A stretch of 35,891 nucleotides of DNA from Hydrogenophilaceae bacterium (GTDB taxonomy: Bacteria > Pseudomonadota > Gammaproteobacteria > Burkholderiales > Thiobacillaceae): the NCBI GenBank assembly GCA_024709485.1, contig JANJWO010000032.1, positions 1 to 35,891 of the forward strand. Reading direction: 5' to 3'. The position numbers and the translations under genes are program-made. Each line of letters begins with the position of its first letter. Position 1 is the first letter of the stretch. The notes under the pieces were generated by a model, which was not told the origin of the DNA, made no database searches, and saw only the letters and a list, made by a program, of their open reading frames with translations. Shown here piece after piece: positions 24,226-33,988 of this stretch.

Positions 24226-25533
24226 ATGATCGACCGCCCCTACCTGAAGAAACTTCTCTCGCCCCAGGAATGGCTGCCGCGCTTCGTCTTCTGGGGCGGC
24301 GCCCTCGTGGTCGGCGCGGTCGCGGTCCTGTTCGCCCTCGGCGCGCAGATGAGCTACAAGTTTTTCCACTGGCTGCTGTCCGTTTCGCCCTGGCTGCCGT
24401 TTATCGTCATGCCTTCCGGGCTGGCGCTGTGCGTGTGGCTTTCGAAACGATTCTTCGAAGGCTCGCAGGGCAGCGGCATTCCCCAGACCATCGCCGCGCT
24501 GGAGATCGAAAACGAAGGCCAGCTGGGAAAACTGCTGTCGCTGCGCATCGCCGCCGGCAAGATATTGATCACCTTTCTCGCGCTGTGCAGCGGCGCCTCG
24601 GTCGGCCGCGAGGGGCCGACCGTGCAGATCGGCGCCTCGATCATGTATTCGCTGCGCAAATTCACCAATTTCTCGCAGCAGAACCAGCTGCGCGGCCTGA
24701 TCATCGCCGGCGGCGCCGCCGGCGTCGCGGCCGCCTTCAACACGCCGCTCGCCGGCATCGCCTTCGCCATCGAAGAGCTCTCGCGCTCCTTCGAGCAGCG
24801 CACCAACGGCCTGGTGCTCACCGGCATCATCTTTGCCGGCCTCGCCTCCAACGCCATCCTCGGCGACTACACCTACTTCGGCACGGTGTCGACTTCATTG
24901 GGTTCGGCCTCGGCCTGGCTGGCCGTGCTCATGTGCAGCCTCGTGGGCGGCCTGCTCGGCGGCGGTTTCGCGCGCCTCCTGATCAGTGCGGGCATCGGCT
25001 GGGGCGGGATCATCGGCCGCTGGATGCGCGCGCGCCCCATCGCCTTCGCCGCGCTCTGCGGCCTCGTCCTGGCCGTGATCGGCGTCCTGTCCGGGCACCA
25101 CACCTATGGCACGGGCTATGACGAAGTGCACGCCATCCTTGCGAACGGCGACAGCGGCTACGAGAGCTATGGCCTGATGAAGCTGCTGGCCACCGTGGTT
25201 TCCTATCTGAGCGGCACGCCCGGCGGCCTGTTCGCGCCCTCGCTCGCCGTCGGCGCTGGCTTCGGCGCCAACCTGTCCCATCTGATCACCTTCATGCCGG
25301 CAACGACCGTGATCGTGCTGGGCATGGTCGCCTATTTCGCGGGCGTGACCCAGGCGCCGCTCACCGCCTTCATCATCGTCATGGAAATGACCGACAACCA
25401 CGACCTCGTCCTGCCCTTGATGGCGACCGCGCTGGCCGCGCACGGGGTGTCGCGCATTGTCTGCCACGAGCCGCTGTACAAGGCCATGGCCGAACGTTTC
25501 CTGCATCGCCAGCCAAGGCCGCAAGCCGACTGA
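24226..25533 (+). CDS. ClC-type chloride/proton antiporter
   Basis: A 435-residue inner-membrane ClC protein. It has the anion-filter signatures GSGIP (82-86), GREGP (127-131) with the gating Glu129, and a GGLFAP variant of GxFxP later in the sequence. Glu184 in IEEL corresponds to the internal proton glutamate (Glu203) of E. coli ClcA, so it is predicted to be a chloride/proton exchanger rather than a channel. There is no C-terminal CBS pair. I chose ATG 24226 (MIDRPYLKKL); the longer open frame from 24151 would include the minus 10 box. It follows the cbb3 locus but seems to have its own promoter. A possible job is charge or pH compensation. Confidence 0.92.
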   Translation: MIDRPYLKKLLSPQEWLPRFVFWGGALVVGAVAVLFALGAQMSYKFFHWLLSVSPWLPFIVMPSGLALCVWLSKRFFEGSQGSGIPQTIAALEIENEGQLGKLLSLRIAAGKILITFLALCSGASVGREGPTVQIGASIMYSLRKFTNFSQQNQLRGLIIAGGAAGVAAAFNTPLAGIAFAIEELSRSFEQRTNGLVLTGIIFAGLASNAILGDYTYFGTVSTSLGSASAWLAVLMCSLVGGLLGGGFARLLISAGIGWGGIIGRWMRARPIAFAALCGLVLAVIGVLSGHHTYGTGYDEVHAILANGDSGYESYGLMKLLATVVSYLSGTPGGLFAPSLAVGAGFGANLSHLITFMPATTVIVLGMVAYFAGVTQAPLTAFIIVMEMTDNHDLVLPLMATALAAHGVSRIVCHEPLYKAMAERFLHRQPRPQAD

Positions 25534-25549
25534 CAGGTACCGCAAAAGC

Positions 25550-25576
25550 AAAAAGCCCGGCAATGCCGGGCTTTTT
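25550..25576. terminator. Bidirectional terminator between ClC and DUF302 genes
   Basis: AAAAAGCCCGGC and GCCGGGCTTTTT form a perfect stem with a short loop and give a T tract on either strand. It serves the rightward ClC gene and the leftward DUF302 gene, which converge here. Confidence 0.95.
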
Positions 25577-25595
25577 CGCGTTGCGGACCGCTGCC

Positions 25596-25991
25596 TCAGG
25601 CGGCGAGGCTGTCCTTGACCCGCAGCAGCCGGGTGCGCGCTTCCGCCGCAACGCCATGCACGGCGGTATTGCTTACCAGCTTGACCATGATGCCGGGATC
25701 GAGGAAGGACACGGTGATGCCGCCGTCGGCCTCTTCGCGCACCACCACATTGCAGGGCAGCAGCATGCCGACATCGGGCTCGGCGCTGATGGCCTGGTGC
25801 GCGAGCGGCGGGTTGCAGGCGCCGAGGATGCGGTAAGGGCGGCCGTCGACATTGAGCTTGGCCTTCATGGTGGCCTGCACATCGATATCGGTGAGCACGC
25901 CGAAGCCCTCGTTCTTGAGGGCGGCGGTGACCTTGTCGACCGCATCGTTGAAAGGACCGCTGATCTTGGTTTCGAATCCGTATTCGCTCAT
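25596..25991 (-). CDS. DUF302 domain protein
   Basis: A 131-residue protein consisting of one DUF302 domain, with the typical [21 protein letters not shown]-terminal helix, [13 protein letters not shown] and [11 protein letters not shown] segments. The two cysteines (in ACNPP and LPCNV) are the conserved positions of the family. There is no signal peptide or membrane span, so it is probably cytoplasmic. The biochemical function is unknown. It is a monocistronic gene between the bidirectional terminator and a perfect palindrome. Confidence 0.9.
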   Translation of the reverse strand: MSEYGFETKISGPFNDAVDKVTAALKNEGFGVLTDIDVQATMKAKLNVDGRPYRILGACNPPLAHQAISAEPDVGMLLPCNVVVREEADGGITVSFLDPGIMVKLVSNTAVHGVAAEARTRLLRVKDSLAA

Positions 25992-26042
25992 GGCATTGCT
26001 CCGTTCAAGGTTGTTCGAGTGGCTCTATTCTAACCGGCCAGG

Positions 26043-26060
26043 GCCGTGGCCGGCCACGGC
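26043..26060. other. Perfect 18-base GC palindrome upstream of the DUF302 gene
   Basis: GCCGTGGCCGGCCACGGC is fully self-complementary and could form a 7-base stem with a CCGG loop. It lies 21 bases after the stop at 26081 of the neighbouring minus-strand gene and about 50 bases before the DUF302 start. No T run follows, so it is either a Rho-dependent or weak terminator, or an operator. Confidence 0.6.
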
Positions 26061-26080
26061 GCCAGCCGCGCAAGGCGCGC

Positions 26081-26638
26081 TCAGGGAACGATCAGCCTGA
26101 GCGTCTTGTAATTGTCGTGATACAGGCTGAGTTCGTCGCCCGAAGTGAATTTCCAGCCGTCGTTGTGCCCGAAATCGAGTTCGTCGCCGGGCGCGATTTC
26201 GATCTGGAAACGCTTGACCGCGGACAGCGTCGGATTGCGCGCGGTCATCACCAGCGCCAGGTAGTGGCTGGAGGTGTTCTTGATCACGGCCACCAGGCCG
26301 ATGCCGACCCAGGACTTGCGGAAGCCGACGACCACCGGCAGCTCCGGCTTGGCGGCCTCGGCCTGCGCCGGATCCCTGGCGTTGAGCGCCTGGCTCAGGC
26401 GGCGAATTTCACGCTCCACCTCGGCTGCGCGCGCGCGGCTCTCGGCCAGGTAGGCCTCCACCCGCTGCTTGTCCTCTTTCTCCCGGGCAAGCTGGATCTT
26501 CGCATCCTGCAGGTTGTAGCTCAGCATGAATGCGAACAGGATCGCGCCGCCGGCCAGCACCAGCAGCAGCGCGTTGGCGATGAGCGAAAACAGGAGCCAT
26601 TTCCTGGCGACGGGCCGGGGCGCTTGAGCTTCTTCCAT
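26081..26638 (-). CDS. Membrane-anchored coiled-coil protein of unknown function
   Basis: A 185-residue protein with a cytoplasmic N-terminal stretch, one membrane span (about 15-40, LLFSLIANALLLVLAGGAIL), a charged coiled coil (about 45-85, rich in Glu, Arg, Ala, with AREKEDKQRVEAYLAESRAR), and a C-terminal beta-rich domain with GFRKSWVGIGLVAVIKN and FDLGHNDGWKF-like features. No family was recognised. It starts 31 bases after the ppc stop on the same strand, so it may be cotranscribed with ppc, although no functional link is obvious. The C-terminal domain resembles immunoglobulin-like modules that report on extracellular or periplasmic partners; this is speculative. Confidence 0.85.
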   Translation of the reverse strand: MEEAQAPRPVARKWLLFSLIANALLLVLAGGAILFAFMLSYNLQDAKIQLAREKEDKQRVEAYLAESRARAAEVEREIRRLSQALNARDPAQAEAAKPELPVVVGFRKSWVGIGLVAVIKNTSSHYLALVMTARNPTLSAVKRFQIEIAPGDELDFGHNDGWKFTSGDELSLYHDNYKTLRLIVP

Positions 26639-26669
26639 CGCTGTCCGATCAGGAGGCTCCGGGGCGCAC

Positions 26670-29486
26670 TCAGCCGGTGTTGCGCATGCCCGCGGCGATC
26701 GCGTTGATCGAGCGCATCATGGGCACGAGCCACTTCTCCTGCCCCTGCTCGTCGGCTTCGCCGCGGCTGCGCCGGATGAGGCGCACCTGGATGTGATTGA
26801 GCGGGTCGAGATACGGCTTGCGGCGCGACAGCGATAGGGCCAGCGCCGGGCTTTCCTCGAGCGGGCTTTGCAGCCCCGCCACCCGCAGCACGCCGGCATG
26901 GGTGCTGGCGAACTCGGCCGCAATGATGTGATAGACGGATTTTGCCGTGTCGCTCTCGGCCAGTTCGGCGTATTCGGCGGCGATTTCCATGTCCGCCTTG
27001 GTCAGCGACATCTGCACATTGGAGAACAGCGCGCGGAAGAACGGCCACTCGCGGTACATCTCCTGCAGCAATTCGAAATTCTCGGGATTGTCCTGGCACA
27101 GGCTGCCGATGGCCGCCCCGATGCCGTACCAGGCCGGCAGGGTGTGGCGCGACTGCGCCCAGCCGAACACCCAGGGAATCGCCCGCACCGAGCTCATGGA
27201 GCGGTCCGATTTCTTGCGGTGCGAGGGGCGCGAGCCGATGTTCATCATGCCGATTTCGCGCACCGGGGTGGCTTCGTAGAAATAATCCAGGAAGCCCGGC
27301 GTGGCCGTGGTCAGCTTGCGGTAGGCCGCCTCGCCCGCCTCGGCGAGCCTGGCCATCATTTCCGGATAGCGGATGTCGGTCGTGCGCGGCGCGCCCAAGA
27401 GGCCGCAGCTCGCCTTGATGAGGCCGGTGGCGCCCATGCCGATTTCGTAGGCGGCGGTCTCCGGGTTGCTGTAGCGGTAATACAGCATCTCGCCCTGTTC
27501 GGTGAACTTGATCTGGCCGGCCACGGTGCCCGGGGGCTGCGACAGGATGGCGTCGTGGGTGGGGCCGCCGCCGCGTCCCACCGTGCCGCCGCGGCCGTGG
27601 AACAGGCGGCATTCGATGCCGTGGCTGCGGGCGATGCCGATGATGGAAAGCTGGGCGCGGTACAGGTTCCACTGCGAGGCGAGGATGCCGCCGTCCTTGC
27701 AGGAATCGGAATAGCCCAGCATGACTTCCTGGGTGTCGCCCGAGGCCTTGAGCAGTTCGCGGTAGACGGGATTGGAGAACAGGGTCTGCAGCACGCCTTC
27801 GCTGTGCTTGAGATCCTCCACCGTCTCGAACAGCGGCGCCACCAGCAGCTGGCAGTTCCAGCCCTTGCCGTTGAAGCCGGCGAGACCGGCGATGCGTCCG
27901 AGGAACATGACTTCCATCACGTGCGAGGCGGAATGGGTCATGGAAATGACATAGGCACCGAAGGACTCGGGGCCGACCTCCTGGCGCAGCCGCGCCACGC
28001 GGCGGAACACGTCCAGGGTCTTGCGCGCGTCGTCCGACAGCACCAGATCGCTCACGTAGAGGTCGCCCTGCCTGGAAATCCACTGGCCCAGCGCCTGCAG
28101 GCGCGCGTCCTCGTCCGCCTTGAGGTAATCGAAGTCGGGGTCGAGCTGGCGCAGGATTTCGTTCACCGTCATGGTGTGCACGGTCGACTCCTGGCGCACA
28201 TCGAGCTGCAGCAGGTGGAAGCCGAAGCTTTCCACCAGGCGGATCAGGTCCTGCAGGCGGCCTTCCGCTACGGCGCGGTCGCCGTGGCTGACGAGCGCGT
28301 CGCGGATCAGGTAGAGATCCTCCAGGAAGCTGCGCGCGTCGGGATAGGCCAGCAGCGGCTGTGGGCGCTTTTCGCCCTTGAGGCAGCCGCGCACATGTTC
28401 GAGGTTGGCCTGCAACCGCGCCATCATCAGGGCCACGCGGCGGCGGTAGGGCTCGCGCAGGAACTGCTGGGCCGCGGTGCCGGTGAACACCTTGCCGCCG
28501 AAGCGCGTTTCATCCAGCGCCAGCTTGGCGGCGAACAGCGTCGGCAGCCGGCACCAGCGCAGGTTGTGGGTCAGCGTCTGGCGCAGAGTTTCCAGGCGCT
28601 TGAGGTATTCCTGCAGGGCCAGTTCGGTCTGGGTGTGCACGGTCCATTCCGTCACCTCCGGGGTGACATAGGGATTGCCGTCGCGGTCGCCGCCGATCCA
28701 GGAGCCGAAGCGGATGAAGCTCGGCACCTTGACCGCCGGCGCGCCCGTTTCGTCGGTGCCGTAGTATTTGCGCACGGCCTTTTCGAAATAGCGGTAGGCG
28801 CGCGGCACCGCCTCGAACAGGCTGTTGCGCATGTAGTAGAGGCCGGTGCGCACTTCGTCCTGCACTTCCGGCTTGTGCTCGCGCAGCTCGTCGGTGCGCC
28901 ACATGATGCGGATCTCGACGTCGAGCTCGGCAATCAGCCCCTCGCGCTCGTCCTCGCCCAGCAGCGGATCGTACAGACGGTCGCACAGCAGAAACACCCG
29001 GCGCAGGCCTTCCATCACCGTGCGGCGGCGCGCCTCGGTGGGATGCGCGGTGAACACCGGCGCGAACAGCATGCGGTCGACCAGGCCCTGCAGGGTCTCG
29101 GCGCTGACGCCCTGTTGTTTCAGGTCCGCCAGCGTGCGGTGGAAGGAACCGATCCAGAGATTCTCGCCCATCGACATCTGGCGGCGGCGGTTGCGGTGGG
29201 CGTGCGATTCCTCGGCGATGTTGACCAGGCTGAAGTAGGTCGAGAAGCCGCGGATCACCTGCTCCAGCTGCTCCGGCGGCATGGCCTCGATCCGCGCCAT
29301 CAGCTCGGCGCGCTTGGCGGGGTCGCCCTGCTGATGCAGATCCACGAAGCCCTGGCGCAAGGCCTCCACCGCATCGAACACGCCTTCGCCCGCCGTTTCC
29401 TGCAACACCTGCCCGAGCAGGGTGCCAAGCAGCTTCACCTGCGCGCGCAGGTGGTCGTCGGTAAGCGGGGTCAGAGGTGCATTCAT
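26670..29486 (-). CDS. ppc: Phosphoenolpyruvate carboxylase
   Basis: PEPC carboxylates PEP with bicarbonate to oxaloacetate, replenishing the TCA cycle. The 938-residue protein has active site 1 FTAHPTEARRRT (145-156, with His148), active site 2 GYSDSCKDGG, the glycine-rich HGRGGTVGRGGGP loop and the canonical C terminus GMRNTG. The start at 29486 (MNAPLTPLTDDHLRAQV) is preferred to a TTG 30 bases upstream. The N-terminal Ser phosphorylation motif of plants is absent. A 7-base stem-loop (29505-29525) lies just upstream of the start, in the probable leader. Confidence 0.98.
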   Translation of the reverse strand: MNAPLTPLTDDHLRAQVKLLGTLLGQVLQETAGEGVFDAVEALRQGFVDLHQQGDPAKRAELMARIEAMPPEQLEQVIRGFSTYFSLVNIAEESHAHRNRRRQMSMGENLWIGSFHRTLADLKQQGVSAETLQGLVDRMLFAPVFTAHPTEARRRTVMEGLRRVFLLCDRLYDPLLGEDEREGLIAELDVEIRIMWRTDELREHKPEVQDEVRTGLYYMRNSLFEAVPRAYRYFEKAVRKYYGTDETGAPAVKVPSFIRFGSWIGGDRDGNPYVTPEVTEWTVHTQTELALQEYLKRLETLRQTLTHNLRWCRLPTLFAAKLALDETRFGGKVFTGTAAQQFLREPYRRRVALMMARLQANLEHVRGCLKGEKRPQPLLAYPDARSFLEDLYLIRDALVSHGDRAVAEGRLQDLIRLVESFGFHLLQLDVRQESTVHTMTVNEILRQLDPDFDYLKADEDARLQALGQWISRQGDLYVSDLVLSDDARKTLDVFRRVARLRQEVGPESFGAYVISMTHSASHVMEVMFLGRIAGLAGFNGKGWNCQLLVAPLFETVEDLKHSEGVLQTLFSNPVYRELLKASGDTQEVMLGYSDSCKDGGILASQWNLYRAQLSIIGIARSHGIECRLFHGRGGTVGRGGGPTHDAILSQPPGTVAGQIKFTEQGEMLYYRYSNPETAAYEIGMGATGLIKASCGLLGAPRTTDIRYPEMMARLAEAGEAAYRKLTTATPGFLDYFYEATPVREIGMMNIGSRPSHRKKSDRSMSSVRAIPWVFGWAQSRHTLPAWYGIGAAIGSLCQDNPENFELLQEMYREWPFFRALFSNVQMSLTKADMEIAAEYAELAESDTAKSVYHIIAAEFASTHAGVLRVAGLQSPLEESPALALSLSRRKPYLDPLNHIQVRLIRRSRGEADEQGQEKWLVPMMRSINAIAAGMRNTG

Positions 29487-29504
29487 CGGGGGCTTAAATC
29501 GGCA

Positions 29505-29525
29505 GGCGGACAGCAAAAGTCCGCC
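29505..29525 (-). other. Leader stem-loop before ppc
   Basis: GGCGGAC (29505-29511) and GTCCGCC (29519-29525) are perfect complements around a 7-base loop, 18 bases upstream of the ppc ATG on the minus strand. It could sit in the 5' untranslated region and affect translation, or end transcription from purL. No clear T tract follows on the minus strand. Confidence 0.45.
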
Positions 29526-29610
29526 ATTTTCGCATTTTTCGGGCGCTATTTGAACCCGCCCAGAAAAAGCGCACTCGTCTGAAGAGGATGGCGATCCCCG
29601 GAAGCCCTCG

Positions 29611-29677
29611 ACACAGAGGCAGCGGCGGAAAGCGAAAACCCGCCGGTTTTTCTCTGCTCCCTCTGTTACCTCCGTGT
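29611..29677. repeat. Intergenic inverted repeat with 9-base periodic arms, copy B
   Basis: Arm 1 (29611-29638, with ACACAGAGGCAG) and arm 2 (29647-29677, with CTCTG, CTCTG, CTCCG every 9 bases) are largely complementary, around a very short loop of about 8 bases. It lies between the purL stop and ppc, on the minus strand, and shares its motif with copies A, C and D. The rest of the gap 29487-29708 contains the ppc leader hairpin and nothing else recognised. Confidence 0.8.
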
Positions 29678-29708
29678 TTGTGCTTTTCTGCCGGCCAGCG
29701 CAGTCGGA

Positions 29709-32700
29709 TCAACCCACCCAGTTGCGGGCGTTGCGGAACATGCGCATCCACGGGCCGTCCTCGCCCGCGTAGTGCGCCGGCTTCCAGGACAGTTGGGCGG
29801 CGCGGTACACGCGTTCGGGGTGCGGCATCATGATGGTGAAGCGGCCGTCGGGCGTCGTGTACGCGGTGGCGCCGCCTTGCGAGCCGTTGGGGTTGAGCGG
29901 GTAGGCTTCCGTGGCCTGGCCGCGGTGGTCCACATAGCGCAGCGCCAGCCTGGCGGCGTCCGCATGCGCGGGGTCGCGGAACACGGCGCGCCCTTCGCCA
30001 TGCGCCACCACCACGGGCATGCGCGAACCGGCCATGCCGTCGAAGAACAGCGAAGGCGAATCCTGCACTTCCACCATCACGAAACGCGCCTCGAACTGCT
30101 CGGAAAGATTGCGCCGGAACTGCGGCCAGGCTTCCGCGCCCGGGATCAGATCGTGCAGGTGGCTCATCATCTGGCAGCCGTTGCATACGCCCAGCGCGAA
30201 GCTGTCGCTCCGCTGGAAAAAATCCTGGAACGCGTCGCGCGCGCGCGGGTTGAACAGGATGGAGCGGGCCCAGCCGCCGCCGGCGCCCAGCACATCGCCG
30301 TAGGAGAAGCCGCCGCAGGCCACCAGGCCCTTGAAATCCTTGAGCGAAACGCGTCCATGGATGATGTCGCTCATGTGCACGTCGACCGACTCGAAGCCGG
30401 CCTGGTGGAAGGCCGCGGCCATTTCCACATGGCCGTTGACGCCCTGCTCGCGCAGCACCGCCATGCGCGGACGCGCGCCCTTGGCAATATAGGGCGCGGC
30501 GATGTTGTCGTCGGCGTCGTAGGTCAGCGCGACGTGCAGGCCGGGGTCGGCCGCATCCCGGCAGCGCGCGAACTCCTGGTCGGCGCAGGCCGGATTGTCC
30601 CTGAGGCGCGCGATGCGGTGCGAGGTTTCCCACCATGCCGACAGCAGGTCGGCGCGGGCCTCGTCCAGCAGCGTCTGCGCGCCGCTCCTGAAGCGCACGC
30701 GATCATCGTCCGCGAGCGTGCCGATGTCGATGACCGGCAGGCCGGCCAGCGCGAACTGGGCGATGGCGCGGCCGGCGTGCGCCATGGGCAGTTGCAGCAC
30801 CGCACCGGCCTCTTCGCTGAACAGCCGGGCCAGGGCATCGCCTTCGGGCAGCGTGATTTCGACGCCGGTCCTGCCGGCAAAGGCCATTTCCGCCACGGTC
30901 GCGAACAGGCCACCGTCGGAGCGGTCGTGATAGGCCAGCAGCTGGCCGTCCTGGAGCAGGTTCTGCAGCACCCTGAAGAAGGCCTTGAGTTCCGCGGCCG
31001 CGGGCGCATCGGGCGCCTCGCTGCCGATCTGCTCATACACCTGCGCCAGGCTGGAGCCGCCCAGGCGATTCCTGCCAAAGCCGAGGTCGACCAGGATCAG
31101 GCGCGTGGCGCCGCAATCGGTGCGCAACTGCGGGGTGAGGTGCAGGCGCGCATCGGGCGTGGTCGCGAAGGCCGACACCACCAGCGAAATCGGCGCGGTC
31201 ACCGCCTTCTTCTCCGCGCCGTCCTGCCACACGGTCTTCATCGACATCGAGTCCTTGCCGACCGGAATGCTCAGGCCCAGTTCCTGGCAATAGCGCGACA
31301 CCGCCTGCACGGTGTCGAACAGGCGCGCATCCTCGCCGGGATGGCCGGCGGGCGCCATCCAGTTGGCGGAGAGCTTCACGTCTTCGAGTTTCTCGATGCG
31401 CGCGGCGAACAGGTTCATCAAGGCTTCCGCCACTGCCATGCGCCCGGAGGCCGGCGCGTCGATCAGCGCCAGCGGGCCCTTCTCGCCCATGGCCATGACC
31501 TCGCCGCGGTGCGTGGCGTAACCCATCATGGTGATGGCGCAGTCGGCCACCGGCATCTGCCACGGTCCCACGCACTGGTCGCGCGCGGTCATGCCGCCGA
31601 CGCTGCGGTCGCCGATGGCGATGAGGAACATCTTGGAAGCCACGCCGGGCAAGCGCAGCACGCGATAAGCCGCTTCCTGCGCCTTGATGCCGGCGGGATC
31701 GAATGCGCGCAGCGCGGGCTCGGCATGCCGCACGTTGCGCGTCATGCGCGGCGGCTTGCCCAGCAGCACGTCGAGCGGCATGTCCACCGGCGCATTGTCG
31801 AAGTGCGTGTCCAGCACCTTCAACTGATGCTCGGCGGTGGCCTCCCCCACCACCGCGAAGGGGCAGCGCTCGCGCTCGCAGATGGCGCGGAATTCGTCGA
31901 TGCGGCTGGCGGGAATGGCCAGCACGTAGCGCTCCTGCGCCTCGTTGCACCAGATCTCCTTGGGGCTCATGCCGGACTCTTCCGAAGGCACGGCGCGCAG
32001 CTGGAACACGCCGCCCTTGCCGCCGCCATGCACCAGTTCCGGCAGCGCGTTGGACAGGCCGCCCGCGCCGACGTCATGGATGGAGACGATGGGATTGTCC
32101 GCCCCCATCTGCCAGCAGCGGTCGATGACTTCCTGCGCGCGCCGCTGCATTTCCGGATTGCCGCGCTGCACCGAATCGAAGTCCAGGTCGGCGGCGTTGG
32201 CGCCGGTCGCCATGCTTGATGCGGCGCCGCCGCCCAGGCCGATCAGCATGCCGGGACCGCCCAGTTGGATCAGCAGCGCGCCTTCCGGCAGCGGCGCCTT
32301 GTGCACGTGGTCCTCGCGGATATTGCCCACGCCGCCCGCCAGCATGATGGGCTTGTGATAGCCGCGGCGCTCGTGGTTGACCCAGGTTTCCAGGGTACGG
32401 AAATAGCCGGCCAGGTTGGGGCGGCCGAATTCGTTGTTGAAGGCCGCCGCGCCGATGGGGCCCTCCAGCATGATGGCGAGCGGCGACACGATGCGGTCGG
32501 GGTGGCCATAGTCCTCGGCCTCCCAGGGTTGCACGGCCTCGGGGATGCGCAGGTTGGAGACCGAGAAGCCGGCGAGTCCCGCCTTGGGCTTGGAACCGCG
32601 GCCGGTCGCGCCCTCGTCGCGGATCTCGCCGCCGCTGCCGGTGGCCGCCCCCGGAAAGGGCGAAATCGCCGTGGGATGGTTGTGGGTCTCCACCTTCATC

Positions 32701-33569
32701 AGGATGTGCGTGGGCTCGGCGTTGAATTCGTACTTGCCGCCCCGGCCCGGATAGAAGCGCTCGATCTCGGCGCCCCGCATCACCGCGGCGTTGTCCTCGT
32801 AGGCGGACAGGGTTCCCGCGGGCGTCTTGGCATGGGTGTCGCGGATCATGCGGAACAGGCTCTTGTCCTGCTCGCTGCCGTCGATGATCCAGGCGGCGTT
32901 GAATATCTTGTGCCGGCAATGTTCGGAGTTGGCCTGGGCGAACATCATCAACTCCACGTCGGTGGGATTGCGGCCCATGCGCGTGAAGTTCTCCACCAGA
33001 TAGTCGATCTCGTCTTCCGACAGCGCCAGCCCCAGACGGCTGTTGGCCTCCACCAGCGCTTTGCTTCCGCCCGCCAGCAGGTCGATGCTTTCCAGCGCGC
33101 GCGGGGGCACGTGCGCGAACAGGCCCTGGGCCTCGTCCACGGCATGCAGCACGGCCTCGGTCATGCGGTCGTGGATCAACGGCAGCAGCACCGCCTCGTC
33201 CGCGGCATGCTCCAGGTGGAAGGCGATGCCGCGCTCGATGCGCCGCACCTTGGACAGTCCGCAGTTGTGCAGGATATCGGTGGCCTTGGACGACCACGGC
33301 GACACCGTGCCGAAACGCGGCGTCACCAGCAGGAACTGCGCAACGGGGAGGTCCGCAAGCGGGTCGGCATAGTCCAGCGCCGCCGCCAGCACGTTCTGCT
33401 CCTCCGCCGTCAAGGGCGCGGCCAGTTCGACGAAATGCCAGTAGCGGGCGGCGATCTTGCAGGGCGCCTGCCCCGCCGCCTGCAACTGCTGGCAGATTTT
33501 CTCGATGCGGAAAGAGGACAGCGCGCTGCCGCCGGGCAGGGACAGAATGTGGGACTGGGCGTTGGACAT
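29709..33569 (-). CDS. purL: Phosphoribosylformylglycinamidine synthase (FGAM synthase)
   Basis: PurL makes FGAM from FGAR, glutamine and ATP in purine synthesis. The 1286-residue single-chain enzyme has the full proteobacterial form: N-terminal domain, two PurM-like halves, with [14 protein letters not shown]-like [18 protein letters not shown] segments, and a C-terminal glutaminase. The glutaminase triad is Cys1129 (GVCNGCQMM), His1250 and Glu1252 (MPHPERVYR). The length is very close to E. coli PurL (1295). The start [18 protein letters not shown] is the first ATG; a TAAAAT about 30 bases upstream could be its minus 10. Confidence 0.98.
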   Translation of the reverse strand: MSNAQSHILSLPGGSALSSFRIEKICQQLQAAGQAPCKIAARYWHFVELAAPLTAEEQNVLAAALDYADPLADLPVAQFLLVTPRFGTVSPWSSKATDILHNCGLSKVRRIERGIAFHLEHAADEAVLLPLIHDRMTEAVLHAVDEAQGLFAHVPPRALESIDLLAGGSKALVEANSRLGLALSEDEIDYLVENFTRMGRNPTDVELMMFAQANSEHCRHKIFNAAWIIDGSEQDKSLFRMIRDTHAKTPAGTLSAYEDNAAVMRGAEIERFYPGRGGKYEFNAEPTHILMKVETHNHPTAISPFPGAATGSGGEIRDEGATGRGSKPKAGLAGFSVSNLRIPEAVQPWEAEDYGHPDRIVSPLAIMLEGPIGAAAFNNEFGRPNLAGYFRTLETWVNHERRGYHKPIMLAGGVGNIREDHVHKAPLPEGALLIQLGGPGMLIGLGGGAASSMATGANAADLDFDSVQRGNPEMQRRAQEVIDRCWQMGADNPIVSIHDVGAGGLSNALPELVHGGGKGGVFQLRAVPSEESGMSPKEIWCNEAQERYVLAIPASRIDEFRAICERERCPFAVVGEATAEHQLKVLDTHFDNAPVDMPLDVLLGKPPRMTRNVRHAEPALRAFDPAGIKAQEAAYRVLRLPGVASKMFLIAIGDRSVGGMTARDQCVGPWQMPVADCAITMMGYATHRGEVMAMGEKGPLALIDAPASGRMAVAEALMNLFAARIEKLEDVKLSANWMAPAGHPGEDARLFDTVQAVSRYCQELGLSIPVGKDSMSMKTVWQDGAEKKAVTAPISLVVSAFATTPDARLHLTPQLRTDCGATRLILVDLGFGRNRLGGSSLAQVYEQIGSEAPDAPAAAELKAFFRVLQNLLQDGQLLAYHDRSDGGLFATVAEMAFAGRTGVEITLPEGDALARLFSEEAGAVLQLPMAHAGRAIAQFALAGLPVIDIGTLADDDRVRFRSGAQTLLDEARADLLSAWWETSHRIARLRDNPACADQEFARCRDAADPGLHVALTYDADDNIAAPYIAKGARPRMAVLREQGVNGHVEMAAAFHQAGFESVDVHMSDIIHGRVSLKDFKGLVACGGFSYGDVLGAGGGWARSILFNPRARDAFQDFFQRSDSFALGVCNGCQMMSHLHDLIPGAEAWPQFRRNLSEQFEARFVMVEVQDSPSLFFDGMAGSRMPVVVAHGEGRAVFRDPAHADAARLALRYVDHRGQATEAYPLNPNGSQGGATAYTTPDGRFTIMMPHPERVYRAAQLSWKPAHYAGEDGPWMRMFRNARNWVG

Positions 33570-33653
33570 GGAGCGGGAAAAACGCGGAAAAGCGTTATTT
33601 TACCCGACTGCGGCGGCCGCTTCCCGCCTCCAGGCGCCCGAAAACGATCGGCC

Positions 33654-33669
33654 AGGGGCAAGCGCCCCT
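33654..33669. other. Short hairpin between purL and the DUF3330-type gene
   Basis: AGGGGC (33654-33659) and GCCCCT (33664-33669) pair around a 4-base loop, 17 bases after the stop of the small minus-strand gene at 33686. There is no T tract on the minus strand. It is a weak candidate for a transcript end. Confidence 0.35.
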
Positions 33670-33685
33670 TATATTTCTCGCCCGC

Positions 33686-33910
33686 CTAGTTCCCGTCCTG
33701 CCGCTGGCCGTGCTCGTGCCGTTTCTGCCAGGCCTCGAAACAGGCCAGCCCGCAGAAGTGGGCGACGTAGTCTTCGCCTTCCTCGCGGGCGGCATCGCTG
33801 GGCGGCAGTTCCTTCAGGCAGAAATCGCAGGTGAGCGCGGTGCATTCATGATCGTGTTCGCAGGCCAGCACTGGCGCGCCGGCCGGTGTAAGCTTGGGGT
33901 GCTTTTCCAT
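33686..33910 (-). CDS. Small cysteine-rich DUF3330-type protein
   Basis: A 74-residue protein, start ATG 33910 preceded by a very strong Shine-Dalgarno (AGGAGG at 7-8 bases). It contains several Cys and His: CEHDHECTALTCDFCLKEL and AHFCGLACFEAWQKRHEH. The two CxxC/CxxxC pairs form a probable zinc (or other metal) site of treble-clef or TRASH-like type; I assign it to the DUF3330 group with moderate certainty. The rest is charged and probably disordered. It is divergent from the NAD(P)HX dehydratase gene with about 80 bases between. The longer open frame that overlaps the neighbour is a shadow. Confidence 0.85.
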   Translation of the reverse strand: MEKHPKLTPAGAPVLACEHDHECTALTCDFCLKELPPSDAAREEGEDYVAHFCGLACFEAWQKRHEHGQRQDGN

Positions 33911-33988
33911 CTTTAACCTCCTGTTTCGGGCAAAGCCCGAAATTCCATCTATGCTGGGTATTTTAGACGAGATTTCAACAAGATACCC

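Noticed and set aside
26868-29582. A 904-codon open frame antisense to ppc.
   Set aside because: A shadow frame; the sense strand encodes a full PEP carboxylase with both active-site motifs.
29772-32219. Long antisense frames over purL.
   Set aside because: Same shadow effect; the sense frame is an intact FGAM synthase.
33576-33591. PurR-like inverted repeat (AACGC and GCGTT, 6 bases apart) just upstream of purL.
   Set aside because: The centre does not match the PurR operator, and E. coli-type PurR regulation is not typical of betaproteobacteria; a 5-base inverted repeat is weak evidence.
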